A stretch of 23,377 bases of DNA from an uncultured Oribacterium sp. (GTDB taxonomy: Bacteria > Bacillota > Clostridia > Lachnospirales > Lachnospiraceae): contig CAKQPT010000032.1 in NCBI GenBank assembly GCA_934270345.1, positions 1 to 23,377 of the forward strand. Reading direction: 5' to 3'. Positions 15,666-23,303 of the stretch are shown here, in pieces. Each line of letters opens with the position of its first letter. Position 1 is the stretch's first letter. A program made the position numbers and the translations under genes. The notes beneath the pieces were generated by a model that was not told where the DNA came from, did no database searches, and worked only from the letters and a program-made list of their open reading frames with translations.

Positions 15666-15699
15666 TCGGCGAAATGCCGAGGCCTCGCACCGTGCGAGG
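15666..15699 (+). other. Two small hairpins between copy C and the hisS promoter
   Basis: TCGGC (15666-15670) pairs with GCCGA (15676-15680), and CCTCGC (15683-15688) with GCGAGG (15694-15699). A mixed TTCTTGCGTATTTG follows. This may act as a weak terminator for transcription entering from lysA. Confidence 0.35.
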
Positions 15700-15702
15700 T
15701 TC

Positions 15703-15731
15703 TTGCGTATTTGCACGACTGTTGTTATAAT
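15703..15731 (+). promoter_or_regulatory. hisS promoter
   Basis: A perfect, TG-extended -10 (TGTTATAAT, hexamer 15726-15731) lies 17 bases after TTGCGT at 15703-15708. The start would be near 15738, leaving only about 29 bases before the ATG, too short for a T-box leader. Confidence 0.75.
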
Positions 15732-15766
15732 TAAAGGCCGTATTAACATGGATATGAGGTACAGCT

Positions 15767-17038
15767 ATGGCATTAAAGAAGAAACCGGTCACCGGTATGA
15801 AGGACATCCTCCCGAGAGAGATGGAGCTTCGCCAGTATGTTCTGAGCGAAATCCGCAGAACCTATAAGGAGTTCGGCTTTACAGAAATCGAGACCCCGGT
15901 CGTCGAGCACATCGAGAACCTGCTCAGCAAGCAGGGCGGCGATAACGAGAAGCTGATTTTCAAGATACAGAAGCGCGGCGATAAGCTGGAAAGCGCATTC
16001 CAGTCCGGCGATCTGGACGCACTCGCAGATTCCGGCCTCCGCTATGATCTGACCCTTCCGCTAAGCCGTTTCTACAGCCAGAACCAGGCACAGCTCCCGA
16101 GCCCGTTCAAGGCGCTCCAGATCGGACCTGTTTTCCGTGCGGATCGTCCGCAGAAGGGCCGTTTCCGTGAGTTCGTGCAGTGTGACATCGATATCTTCGG
16201 CGATGGCAGCAACGTTGCGGAGATCGAGCTGATCCTCGCCATCTCGACATTGCTGAATCGCATCGGCTTCGGTGAGAAGTATAACTTCTCCATCGTGATC
16301 AACGACCGTGAGATCCTCCGCGGCATGCAGGCCTACGCCGGCTTCCCTGCAGACGACTTCGAGAAGGTCTGCATCAGCCTCGATAAGGCCGACAAGATCG
16401 GAAACGACGGCGTAAAGGCAGAGCTCCTTTCCCTCGGCTACGAGGAGAGCGTGATCGATAAGTATCAGGCGCTGCTTGCGACCATCGGTACCGGCGCGCA
16501 GGATATCCGCACCCTCGGCGAGAAGCTGAAGGATGTGCTCCCGGAGAGTGTCACCGACAACCTCGCCACCATCGTGGAGACGGTTGCGGCGGTCAAGAGT
16601 GTCAATGTAAAGGTCCTCTTCGATCCGACCCTCGTACGTGGTATGGGCTACTATACCGGTCCGATCTTCGAAATCCGTGCCGAGGGCTTCAGCGGCTCCG
16701 TCGGCGGTGGCGGACGCTATGACCGTATGGTCGGCAAGTTCACCGGTCAGGATACCCCGGCCGTCGGCTTCTCCATCGGCTTCGAGCGTATCATCACCAT
16801 CATGCTTGACGCAGACGAGAAGGTTCCGGGTGAGGGCACGAAGGTGGCCTTCCTCCTTGATAAGAACCTCGACCGTGCGAAGACCGCCGAGGCGATCAGC
16901 GAAGCGATGACACGTCGTCTTCAGGGTGAGACCGTCCTGGTATCCCGCATGAATAAGAACAAGAAGTTCCAGAAGGAGCAGCTTACATCTGAGGGATATA
17001 CCGAGTTTAAGGAATTCTATCAGGATTCATTACAGTAA
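15767..17038 (+). CDS. hisS: Histidyl-tRNA synthetase
   Basis: This 423-residue class II synthetase charges tRNA-His. Seen: the LRYDLTLPLSR segment at 91-101, motif 2 region FRADRPQKGRFREF from Phe123, the histidine-specific RGMGYYTG loop, and motif 3 GFSIGFER at 334-341. The C-terminal anticodon-binding domain is present. The length is usual. ATGAGG lies about 7 bases before the ATG. It precedes aspS after 133 bases, the hisS-aspS order common in Firmicutes, so read-through is likely. Unlike many Firmicute hisS-aspS units, no T-box antiterminator is seen; the promoter is only about 36 bases upstream. Confidence 0.97.
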   Translation: MALKKKPVTGMKDILPREMELRQYVLSEIRRTYKEFGFTEIETPVVEHIENLLSKQGGDNEKLIFKIQKRGDKLESAFQSGDLDALADSGLRYDLTLPLSRFYSQNQAQLPSPFKALQIGPVFRADRPQKGRFREFVQCDIDIFGDGSNVAEIELILAISTLLNRIGFGEKYNFSIVINDREILRGMQAYAGFPADDFEKVCISLDKADKIGNDGVKAELLSLGYEESVIDKYQALLATIGTGAQDIRTLGEKLKDVLPESVTDNLATIVETVAAVKSVNVKVLFDPTLVRGMGYYTGPIFEIRAEGFSGSVGGGGRYDRMVGKFTGQDTPAVGFSIGFERIITIMLDADEKVPGEGTKVAFLLDKNLDRAKTAEAISEAMTRRLQGETVLVSRMNKNKKFQKEQLTSEGYTEFKEFYQDSLQ

Positions 17039-17103
17039 GCGGATGCGATCCGCACGCGCGTCGCGTGATGCCGGAAAGATAGAAGAGGTGCCCGAGGGCA
17101 CCT
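17039..17103 (+). other. Three hairpins in the hisS-aspS spacer
   Basis: GCGGAT (17039-17044) pairs with ATCCGC (17048-17053); ACGCG (17054-17058) with CGCGT (17062-17066); AGGTGCC (17086-17092) with GGCACCT (17097-17103). There is no T-tract, so full termination is unlikely. They may attenuate or stabilise the hisS-aspS messenger. The last one resembles the closing stem of repeat copy E. Confidence 0.5.
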
Positions 17104-17171
17104 GGAAATATTATATTAAGAAGTAACTGTCCCGATCGACAGCGTAATCTATACATGAAGAGGTAAAAGCT

Positions 17172-18992
17172 ATGGCAGAGTCTATGAAAGGTCTGCACAG
17201 AACGTGCAGATGTACAGAGCTTGACGAGTCCTATATCGACAGAGAAGTCACCATGATGGGCTGGGTTCAGCGCTCCAGAAACAAGGGCGGTCTGATCTTT
17301 ACAGACCTTCGTGATCGTACCGGCCTTCTGCAGATCGTGTTTGAGGAGTCCGAGTGTGGCACCGAGGTATTTGAGAAGGCAGCGAAGCTCCGTTCGGAGT
17401 TCGTAATCGCGGTGACCGGTATCGTTCGTTCCCGTGGTAAGGATGCCAACAAGGATATGAAGACAGGAAGCATCGAGATTTCTGCCAGAGCACTGCGTAT
17501 TCTTGCCGAGTCCGAGACACCACCATTCCCGATTGAGGATGGTATCCCGACGAACGAGAACACCCGTCTCAAGTATCGTTACCTCGACCTTCGTCGTCCG
17601 GAGCTTGCAAAGCGCATCATGACGAGAGCGAAGATCGCCTATCTGATCCGCAGCTTTATGAGTGAGAACGGCTTCCTCGAGATCGAGACCCCGACCCTCA
17701 TCAAGTCCACCCCGGAGGGCGCACGAGACTTCCTCGTACCGTCCCGTATGCACCACGGCTCCTTCTACGCACTGCCGCAGTCTCCGCAGCTCCTGAAGCA
17801 GCTCCTCATGGTATCCGGCTTCGACCGCTACTTCCAGCTCGCACGCTGCTACCGTGATGAGGACCTCCGTGCCGATCGTCAGCCGGAGTTCACCCAGGTG
17901 GATATGGAGCTCAGCTTCGTGGACGTCGATGATGTCATCGAGGTCAATGAGCGTCTGCTGAAGTACATCTTCAAGGAGGTGTGCGATGTAGACATTGAAC
18001 TCCCGATCATGCGGATGCCATGGATCGACGCGATGAACCAGTACGGTTCCGATAAGCCGGATATGCGTTTCGAGATGCTGCTCCACGATGTCACCGAGGT
18101 GGTGAAGGACTGTGGCTTCGGCGTGTTCTCCGCATGCGCGAAGGACGGCGGTATGATCAAGGGTCTGAATGTCAAGGGCCAGGCGAAGATGCCGCGTAAG
18201 CACATCGATAAGTACACCGAGCTCGTGAAGGGCTACGGCGCGAAGGGCCTCGCATACCTCGCAATCAACGAGGATGGCAGCTATAAGTCCAGCTTCGCGA
18301 AGTTCATGACCGAAGAGGAGCTGAAGGCACTCTGCGCAGAGATGGGCGGTGAGCCGGGCGACCTCCTCATGTTCGTATCCGACACGAAGAACACGACCGT
18401 ATGGAGCGCGCTTGGTGCACTTCGTCTCCAGCTCGGTGCAGACCTCGATCTCATCGACCGTAAGGCGTGGAAGTTCCTCTGGGTAACCGAGTTCCCGATG
18501 TTCGAGTGGTCCGATGAGCTCGGTCGTTACCAGGCGATGCATCATCCGTTCACGATGCCGATGGAGGAGGACCTCCCGATGATCGATACCGATCAGGGCG
18601 CCGTACGTGCGAAGGCATATGATATCGTCCTCAACGGTACAGAGCTCGGCGGTGGTTCTGTTCGTATTCACCAGGCCGACGTCCAGGAGAAGATGCTCGA
18701 GAAGCTCGGCTTCACACCGGAGAAGGCGCAGAAGCAGTTCGGCTTCCTCATGCAGGCCTTCAAGTACGGTGTACCGCCTCACGCTGGTCTCGCGTACGGT
18801 CTCGATCGTCTCGCGATGTGGATGGTCGGCTCCGACACGATCCGTGACGTCATCGCCTTCCCGAAGATCAAGGACGGCTCCGATCCGATGATGGATGCAC
18901 CGGCACCGGTATTTGATGAGTCACAGCTCACCGACCTCGGCATCGCCGTGGTTCCGGAGGAGGAAGAGACAGAGGAGAAGACGGAAGAGTGA
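17172..18992 (+). CDS. aspS: Aspartyl-tRNA synthetase
   Basis: This 606-residue bacterial-type class II synthetase charges tRNA-Asp. Seen: the N-terminal OB-fold anticodon-binding domain (about 1-110, GWVQRSRNKGG), motif 2 with CYRDED from Cys226, the FTQVDMELSF strand, the inserted GAD domain in the middle (about 300-420), and motif 3 GLAYGLDRL at 539-547. It ends in an acidic tail (EEEETEEKTEE) beyond the usual domain end. AGAGG is 8 bases before the ATG. Whether it is the discriminating or non-discriminating type cannot be told safely from the sequence. It is probably transcribed with hisS; a terminator follows at 19098. Confidence 0.97.
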   Translation: MAESMKGLHRTCRCTELDESYIDREVTMMGWVQRSRNKGGLIFTDLRDRTGLLQIVFEESECGTEVFEKAAKLRSEFVIAVTGIVRSRGKDANKDMKTGSIEISARALRILAESETPPFPIEDGIPTNENTRLKYRYLDLRRPELAKRIMTRAKIAYLIRSFMSENGFLEIETPTLIKSTPEGARDFLVPSRMHHGSFYALPQSPQLLKQLLMVSGFDRYFQLARCYRDEDLRADRQPEFTQVDMELSFVDVDDVIEVNERLLKYIFKEVCDVDIELPIMRMPWIDAMNQYGSDKPDMRFEMLLHDVTEVVKDCGFGVFSACAKDGGMIKGLNVKGQAKMPRKHIDKYTELVKGYGAKGLAYLAINEDGSYKSSFAKFMTEEELKALCAEMGGEPGDLLMFVSDTKNTTVWSALGALRLQLGADLDLIDRKAWKFLWVTEFPMFEWSDELGRYQAMHHPFTMPMEEDLPMIDTDQGAVRAKAYDIVLNGTELGGGSVRIHQADVQEKMLEKLGFTPEKAQKQFGFLMQAFKYGVPPHAGLAYGLDRLAMWMVGSDTIRDVIAFPKIKDGSDPMMDAPAPVFDESQLTDLGIAVVPEEEETEEKTEE

Positions 18993-18999
18993 TTCTGCT

Positions 19000-19033
19000 G
19001 TGCATCGGTGAGACCAATGTCTACATGATGCAC
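19000..19033 (+). repeat. Small repeated hairpin, copy 1 (CCAATG family)
   Basis: A two-tier hairpin: outer GTGCATC (19000-19006) with GATGCAC (19027-19033), a four-by-four internal loop (GGTG/ACAT), inner AGAC (19011-19014) with GTCT (19019-19022), and a CAAT loop. The block CCAATGTCTACAT recurs with one change at 22153 and on the minus strand at 19211. It lies 8 bases after the aspS stop. Confidence 0.6.
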
Positions 19034-19097
19034 CTGCATCGAGACGGTCCGGCACCGCTGCGAAGCACTGTGATTTCGAATTTTCTGTGAAAGTATT

Positions 19098-19135
19098 AAC
19101 CGGGACTTGCGCACTGTGCAGGTCTCGGTTTATTG
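19098..19135 (+). terminator. Terminator after aspS
   Basis: AACCGGGAC (19098-19106) pairs with GTCTCGGTT (19122-19130) with one G-T pair, with further pairing of TGC and GCA inside, followed by TATTGTAT. The tail is short of T, so efficiency is uncertain. Confidence 0.65.
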
Positions 19136-19201
19136 TATATTAGAGGCGCTTCATCTGAAGCATGATCGAAGCTTCCGGCATGGGCGAAGCCCTGCGTACA
19201 T

Positions 19202-19217
19202 GTAGGCATTGGCCTGC
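19202..19217 (-). repeat. Small repeated hairpin, copy 3 (CCAATG family)
   Basis: On the minus strand GCAGGC, CAAT and GCCTAC form a 6 bp hairpin (one G-T pair) followed by CAT; CCAATGCCTACAT is identical to copy 2. It lies in the 138-base stretch between the aspS terminator and the DUF1700-like gene, which also contains GCTTC/GAAGC and GGGC/GCCC hairpins. Confidence 0.5.
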
Positions 19218-19278
19218 GAAAACAGACATCGATCGGAATAGAAAAGAAGGCGGCAACCGCCGCGATGAGGAAACGAAT

Positions 19279-19950
19279 TTGAACAAGGAACAATTCCTGC
19301 ATGATTTAACGGTCCAGCTCAACCTGAGCGTTTCAGATCAGGTGATTCGTGAGCAGATCGCATATTACGACAGCTATATCTGCGGAGAGGTCCGGAAGGG
19401 CCGGTCCGAGGCAGAGGTCATCGAGGAGCTCGGTTCACCGAGACTGCTGGCGAAGACCATCATTGATACCGCCGAGGCGGCGGGCGACCCGATCGCGAAC
19501 CAGGATGATGAGATTCGCGGCACGGTCGATCTCGAGCCGGATTCGGATGCCTTCGACCATTTCCGCCAGAACTACAGCGGCGCCGGTGCGCGCAGCTGCG
19601 AGACGGAGACAGAGGACGCGGAGACCGTGCGCCAGGGCTATGAGGACGAGAACCACCAGGAGCGTGAGAGCTACGCCGAGAACGGAAAGCGGAACGACAA
19701 CGGCTGGAGTGACCCGTTCTACCGCCATCATAATGAGCGGAAGACGCAGCAGAGCAGCACGGGCAGCAACGTGCATGTGTTCGACGCGAGCGGCTGGGGC
19801 TGCATCGCCGTCTTCATCATCTTCTTCCTGGTATTCCAGGTCCTTGTGGGCCTCATCGGCGGGGTGCTGGCCTTCCTTTCACCTGTGCTGCTCCCACTGC
19901 TGGTGGTACTGGTCGTGCTCTGGCTGATCAAGGGCATCATAAATCACTAG
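19279..19950 (+). CDS. HAAS/DUF1700-like membrane protein
   Basis: This 223-residue protein has an N-terminal helical domain (about 1-60: NKEQFLHDL, then YYDSYICGEVRKGRSEAEVIEELGSPRLLAKTI in outline) like the HAAS/DUF1700 domain, where a small alpha-helical unit is joined to membrane segments. A long acidic, low-complexity linker (about 70-165) follows, then two hydrophobic helices (about 174-195 and 200-221). The function of such proteins is poorly known; many are paired with a PadR-type regulator, but none is adjacent here. The start is TTG at 19279, chosen because GAGG lies 8 bases upstream and because the conserved domain begins there. An in-frame ATG at 19162 would add 39 residues with no domain match and would run through a repeated hairpin. 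The linker is rich in Arg, Glu and Asn. Confidence 0.75.
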   Translation: MNKEQFLHDLTVQLNLSVSDQVIREQIAYYDSYICGEVRKGRSEAEVIEELGSPRLLAKTIIDTAEAAGDPIANQDDEIRGTVDLEPDSDAFDHFRQNYSGAGARSCETETEDAETVRQGYEDENHQERESYAENGKRNDNGWSDPFYRHHNERKTQQSSTGSNVHVFDASGWGCIAVFIIFFLVFQVLVGLIGGVLAFLSPVLLPLLVVLVVLWLIKGIINH

Positions 19951-20081
19951 TCCGGCGCGTTTACGCCGCCCGGATCGGGCGTCCGGCTGCGTACTGCTTA
20001 TAGCACCGCCTGTCCTGCCCGGACGAGCGGCATGTATCGAACAGCATCCCTTCGCACACTGTATTACGAAAGGTTTATATA

Positions 20082-21308
20082 ATGAAAACATTTGAACTGA
20101 TTGCGCCTTGCCATTTCGGTCTCGAGGCCGTCACGAAAAAAGAAATCATCAATCTCGGCTACGACATCACGGAAGTCACGGATGGACGCGTGAGCTTCAT
20201 CGGTGATGCGGACGCCATCGCGCGTGCCAATGTCTTCCTCCGTACGACGGAGCGTATCCTGCTGAAGGTCGGCTCCTTCCGTGCAGAGACCTGGGAGGAA
20301 CTCTTCCAAGCGACGAAATCACTCCCGTGGGAGAATTTCGTCCCGAAGGATGGCAGCTTCTGGGTTACGAAGGCGAGCTCCATCAAGTCAAAGCTCTTCT
20401 CGACCCGTGACATCCAGTCGGTCATGAAGAAGGCCATGGTTGCCCGCATGGGCGCATACTACGGCGTCGACTGGTTCGAGGAGCACGGCGCGAAGTATCC
20501 GGTACGTGTTTTTGCGTATAAGGATATCTTCACGGTCTGCCTCGACACCTCCGGCGAGTCCCTTCACAAGCGTGGCTACCGTCTGAAGCAGGGCCTCGCG
20601 CCGATCACCGAGACATTGGCCGCGGCCCTCATCCTGCAGTCCGGCTGGCGTGAGGACCACGCCTTCGTGGATCCGATGTGCGGCTCCGGTACCTTCGTCA
20701 TCGAGGCTGCGATGATCGCCGCCAACATTGCCCCAGGCATGGATCGCGCCTTCGTATCCGAGGCGTGGACGAATCTGATCGATAAAAAGTGCTGGTACAA
20801 TGCACTCGACGAGGCCAATGAGGCCGTCGACCAGACGCTGCTGGATACCGGTGTGAACCGCTTCGGCAAGAAGGTGGATATCCAGGGCTATGACATCAAT
20901 CCGGAGGTCATTCCGGTGGCGCGTGAGAACGCAGAGCGTGCCGGTGTCGATAAAATCGTGCATCTTCAGGTGCGTGACATCGCGAACTTCTCGCACAGCG
21001 GTAAGTTCGGTTACATCCTCACGAACCCGCCATACGGTGAGCGTATCGAGGATAAGCGGAATCTGCCGCTGCTGTACACCGAGCTGAAGGAGGCCTATCA
21101 GGGCCTCGACAGCTGGTCCATGCACCTCATCACGGCCTGGGAGGACGCGCAGAAGTACCTCGGAAAGGCCGACAAGAACCGGAAGATCTACAACGGTATG
21201 ATGAAGACCTACTTCTACAGCTACGACAAGCGCTATATCCAGCGCTCTGCACCGCATGATTTCCGCGGGAAGCCGGGCACCGCAGAGCAGGCGAAGAAAT
21301 CGAATTAA
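20082..21308 (+). CDS. THUMP-domain class I SAM-dependent RNA methyltransferase (RlmL/YpsC-like)
   Basis: This 408-residue protein is related to the N-terminal guanine-N2 methyltransferase unit of RlmL and to B. subtilis YpsC, which act on 23S rRNA or a similar structured RNA. Seen: an N-terminal ferredoxin-like and THUMP region (about 1-160, FELIAPCHFGLEAVTKKE), the SAM-binding motif DPMCGSGTF at 197-205, and the catalytic NPPYGER at 315-321. The length is slightly above the usual 375-385 because of the C-terminal tail. The precise RNA target is inferred from family, not shown. GAAAGG lies 8 bases before the ATG. The 131 bases upstream hold only a short inverted repeat (GTCCGG at 19981, CCGGAC at 20019) and no clear promoter. 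A terminator hairpin follows the stop. Confidence 0.9.
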   Translation: MKTFELIAPCHFGLEAVTKKEIINLGYDITEVTDGRVSFIGDADAIARANVFLRTTERILLKVGSFRAETWEELFQATKSLPWENFVPKDGSFWVTKASSIKSKLFSTRDIQSVMKKAMVARMGAYYGVDWFEEHGAKYPVRVFAYKDIFTVCLDTSGESLHKRGYRLKQGLAPITETLAAALILQSGWREDHAFVDPMCGSGTFVIEAAMIAANIAPGMDRAFVSEAWTNLIDKKCWYNALDEANEAVDQTLLDTGVNRFGKKVDIQGYDINPEVIPVARENAERAGVDKIVHLQVRDIANFSHSGKFGYILTNPPYGERIEDKRNLPLLYTELKEAYQGLDSWSMHLITAWEDAQKYLGKADKNRKIYNGMMKTYFYSYDKRYIQRSAPHDFRGKPGTAEQAKKSN

Positions 21309-21319
21309 AGTTCAGTCGG

Positions 21320-21361
21320 AAAACCGGAGGGCTGGCGCAGAAGCGCAGCGCTCCGGTTTTT
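21320..21361 (+). terminator. Terminator built from a repeat-module hairpin (copy F)
   Basis: AAAACCGGAG (21320-21329) pairs with CTCCGGTTTT (21351-21360), with an inner CTG/CAG pairing and a T-run, so it can work in both directions. On the minus strand it reads CCGGAG-CG-CTG, an 11-base loop, CAG-CC-CTCCGG, which matches the 3' module of repeat copies C and E (CCGGAG-TA-CTG, 12 bases, CAG-CC-CTCCGG). Confidence 0.85.
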
Positions 21362-21401
21362 GGTAAAGCATGTAGATGGGCGGAAATGCGATAGTAGTGC
21401 T

Positions 21402-21437
21402 TTGTGCTTTGAGAGCGAATCTGTGGTAAAATACCAC
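21402..21437 (+). promoter_or_regulatory. nnrE promoter with palindrome over the -10 box
   Basis: An extended -10 TGGTAAAAT (21424-21432) follows TTGTGC (21402-21407) at 19 bases. The -10 lies within a perfect inverted repeat GTGGTA-AAA-TACCAC (21423-21437). Such an arrangement would suit a repressor operator, but no regulator gene is nearby. Confidence 0.5.
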
Positions 21438-21466
21438 TATATTTCTTTATAGAAAGAGGACGGGAT

Positions 21467-22150
21467 ATGCCAGATAAGAATGGTGATATAAATACAGAGT
21501 GCATCACCGGTACGGTGGCGAAGGCGGCGGACCGCTACGCGATGGATGTGATGGGGCTCAGATCTCTGACGCTGATGGAAACGGCGAGCAGTAAAATCGC
21601 GGAATACATAATAAAACATTTCCCGCTTTCGCACAAGATTTCCGCCCTGTGCGGTGTCGGAAATAACGGTGCGGATGGTGTCTGCGCGTCGCGTATACTT
21701 CTTAGAGAGGGCTACCAGCCGCATGTATACATCGTCGGAAACCTGGAGAAAGCCAGCTGGGAGTTTCTCTACCAGCTCTGCCATTTCCAGCAGGCAGGCG
21801 GTGCGGTGACGATGTATCGCCCGGACACGCTTCCGGATGATGATATCCTGATCGATGCGATCTTCGGCATCGGTCTGCATCGCGACATCACGGGTGACTA
21901 TCGTCTCTTTATAGAAGAAGCCAACCGTCGCAGCCATGGCTTCGTCCTCGCCGTCGACGCGCCCTCCGGCATCAACACCGATACGGGCGAGCTCATGGGC
22001 TGTGGTATAAAAGCGGATGTGACCATAACCTTCGGACGAAACAAGACCGGCCTCGTGTGCGGCGCCGGCCAGAAATTTGCCGGGCGGGTGCTGGTCGAAG
22101 ACATTGGCATCCCCGACGAAGCCTATATCGAGGCGGAAACGCACGCGTAG
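21467..22150 (+). CDS. nnrE: NAD(P)H-hydrate epimerase (YjeF N-terminal domain only)
   Basis: This 227-residue protein matches the YjeF N-domain, which epimerises the damaged R and S forms of NAD(P)H hydrate so that the dehydratase can repair them. Seen: LMETAS at 36-41, the substrate/metal loop GVGNNGADG at 63-71, DAIFGIGL in the middle, and VDAPSGINTDTG towards the C-terminus. In many bacteria the epimerase is fused to the ADP/ATP-dependent dehydratase (NnrD); here it stands alone, and no dehydratase gene lies in the window. AGAGGA is 6 bases before the ATG. The stop codon lies inside a repeated small hairpin. The next gene is a mechanosensitive channel; any functional link is unknown. Confidence 0.9.
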   Translation: MPDKNGDINTECITGTVAKAADRYAMDVMGLRSLTLMETASSKIAEYIIKHFPLSHKISALCGVGNNGADGVCASRILLREGYQPHVYIVGNLEKASWEFLYQLCHFQQAGGAVTMYRPDTLPDDDILIDAIFGIGLHRDITGDYRLFIEEANRRSHGFVLAVDAPSGINTDTGELMGCGIKADVTITFGRNKTGLVCGAGQKFAGRVLVEDIGIPDEAYIEAETHA

Positions 22151-22162
22151 GCCAATGCCTAC
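22147..22162 (+). repeat. Small repeated hairpin, copy 2 (CCAATG family)
   Basis: GTAGGC (22147-22152), loop CAAT, GCCTAC (22157-22162) form a perfect 6 bp hairpin followed by AT; the stop codon of nnrE (22148-22150) is part of its 5' arm. CCAATGCCTACAT is shared exactly with copy 3 and with one change with copy 1. Confidence 0.6.
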
Positions 22163-22266
22163 ATCATCATGCTCTGGCGTGAGCCTGCTTCAACGAAAGA
22201 AATGCACGGTAACCGCGGTGAAACGGCGATCGCTGTGCAGCATGTGACACGAAATATGGAGGCGTA

Positions 22267-23070
22267 ATGAAAGAATATATCCTGGCAGAAGGGCACCTCG
22301 ATAAACTGATTTCGATCGCGATCATCGTCGTGGTGTTTGCCGTGTTGATTTCCATCGCGAACCGCATCTTCCGGAAAATCAATCAGCGGAAGAACAGTAT
22401 CTTCTATAAATTTCTGAACAGCGTGGTCTACGTCGTTCTCCTCGCGTCGGCGATCTACTCCGTGCTGTCACAGTTCGATATGGCGCGTGAAATCAGTACC
22501 GTCATCCTGCAAAGTGGTACCCTGATCATCGCGGTCGCAACCTTCGCAGCGCAGCAGGCCCTCGGAAACGTGATTTCCGGCTTCATGCTGTCTGCTTCCC
22601 GTCCGCTTGAAATCGGACAGAAGGTGAAAATCATGCAGGGCGGCACACAGATCTGCGAAGGCATCGTCAAGGATATGACCTTCCGCCATGTCGTGATCCA
22701 GAGCTATGACGGACAGAGCAATATCCTTCCGAACAGCCTCGTGGATCAGGCAGTGATCGTCAATGCGGACTACGTGGAGGGTACGGGCAATTTCCTCGAG
22801 TTCGAGGTCGCGTATGAATCGGACTTCGACCTCGTGCGCACCCTGATCCGCCAGGCACTTGAAAGCCAGCCGGAGGTGATCAGGAAGGATGTCACGATTG
22901 CGATGAGCCGCGTAAGCCAGAATGGTGTTGTATTTAAGTTTACCGTATGGACGCAAAGCGTCGACGAGAACTTTAAGGCATGCAGCGCGCTCCGCGAAAA
23001 GATTATAAAAGCATTCAATGAACATCATGTAATTATTCCATACCAGACCATTGATCTATATACACATTAA
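22267..23070 (+). CDS. Small-conductance mechanosensitive channel, MscS family
   Basis: This 267-residue protein is a compact MscS-type channel that opens under membrane tension and releases solutes during hypo-osmotic shock. Seen: two N-terminal hydrophobic helices (about 14-33 and 48-67), the pore-lining TM3 from about residue 84 with small residues (IAVATFAAQQALGNVISGF) continuing into the SRPLEIGQKV beta-domain entry, and the vestibule region with ILPNSLV and the FKFTVWTQ strand. It has the size of E. coli MscS, with no extra N-terminal domains. GGAGG lies 4 bases before the ATG. Repeat copy E begins 6 bases after the stop. The 116-base gap from nnrE has no clear promoter, so it may be co-transcribed with nnrE. 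Confidence 0.92.
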   Translation: MKEYILAEGHLDKLISIAIIVVVFAVLISIANRIFRKINQRKNSIFYKFLNSVVYVVLLASAIYSVLSQFDMAREISTVILQSGTLIIAVATFAAQQALGNVISGFMLSASRPLEIGQKVKIMQGGTQICEGIVKDMTFRHVVIQSYDGQSNILPNSLVDQAVIVNADYVEGTGNFLEFEVAYESDFDLVRTLIRQALESQPEVIRKDVTIAMSRVSQNGVVFKFTVWTQSVDENFKACSALREKIIKAFNEHHVIIPYQTIDLYTH

Positions 23071-23076
23071 AATCTG

Positions 23077-23127
23077 CCAGGGTGCCCGGAGTACTGTGCT
23101 TCCGATGGCAGCCCTCCGGGCACCTGG
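23077..23127 (+). repeat. Solo 3' repeat module, copy E, folded as one hairpin
   Basis: CCAGGGTGCCCGGA (23077-23090) pairs with TCCGGGCACCTGG (23115-23127) apart from one bulge, enclosing GTACTGTG and CAGCC, which also pair (CTG with CAG). GGAGTACTGTG and CAGCCCTCCGGG match the 3' ends of repeat copies A, C and D. A T-run (23142-23148) occurs 15 bases further, so it may act as the transcription end for the channel gene. Confidence 0.75.
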
Positions 23128-23168
23128 ACCATGGCTGAAAAGTTTTTTGGAAAAAGTGAAAATGACGC

Positions 23169-23197
23169 TTGACATGGCCTGGTCTCTCTGGTAAAGT
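23169..23197 (+). promoter_or_regulatory. Strong promoter P1 of a probable rRNA operon
   Basis: Perfect -35 TTGACA (23169-23174), 17-base spacer, extended -10 TGGTAAAGT (hexamer 23192-23197). CTGTCGC follows the -10 start by 12 bases, as in P2 (13 bases). Confidence 0.75.
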
Positions 23198-23274
23198 ATC
23201 CAACTGTCGCCGCAAGCGAAACGGACACAAAGATCCATCGCAAGCCGCTGACAAAAAGAAAATTAAAAAAGTGC

Positions 23275-23303
23275 TTGACACAAGCGAAACGGTTTGATAG
23301 TAT
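23275..23303 (+). promoter_or_regulatory. Strong promoter P2 of a probable rRNA operon
   Basis: Perfect -35 TTGACA (23275-23280), 17-base spacer, extended -10 TGATAGTAT (hexamer 23298-23303), preceded by an A-rich stretch (23251-23270) like an UP element. The 12-base direct repeat CAAGCGAAACGG occurs in its spacer (23281-23292) and after P1 (23213-23224), which suggests a tandem duplication. Confidence 0.8.

Noticed and set aside
15646..15766. T-box riboswitch before hisS
   Set aside because: No T-box or specifier-stem sequence is visible, and the predicted start leaves a leader of only about 29 bases.
17007..18782. A 591-codon open frame on the minus strand across hisS end and aspS
   Set aside because: Antisense to a clear AspRS; no motifs.
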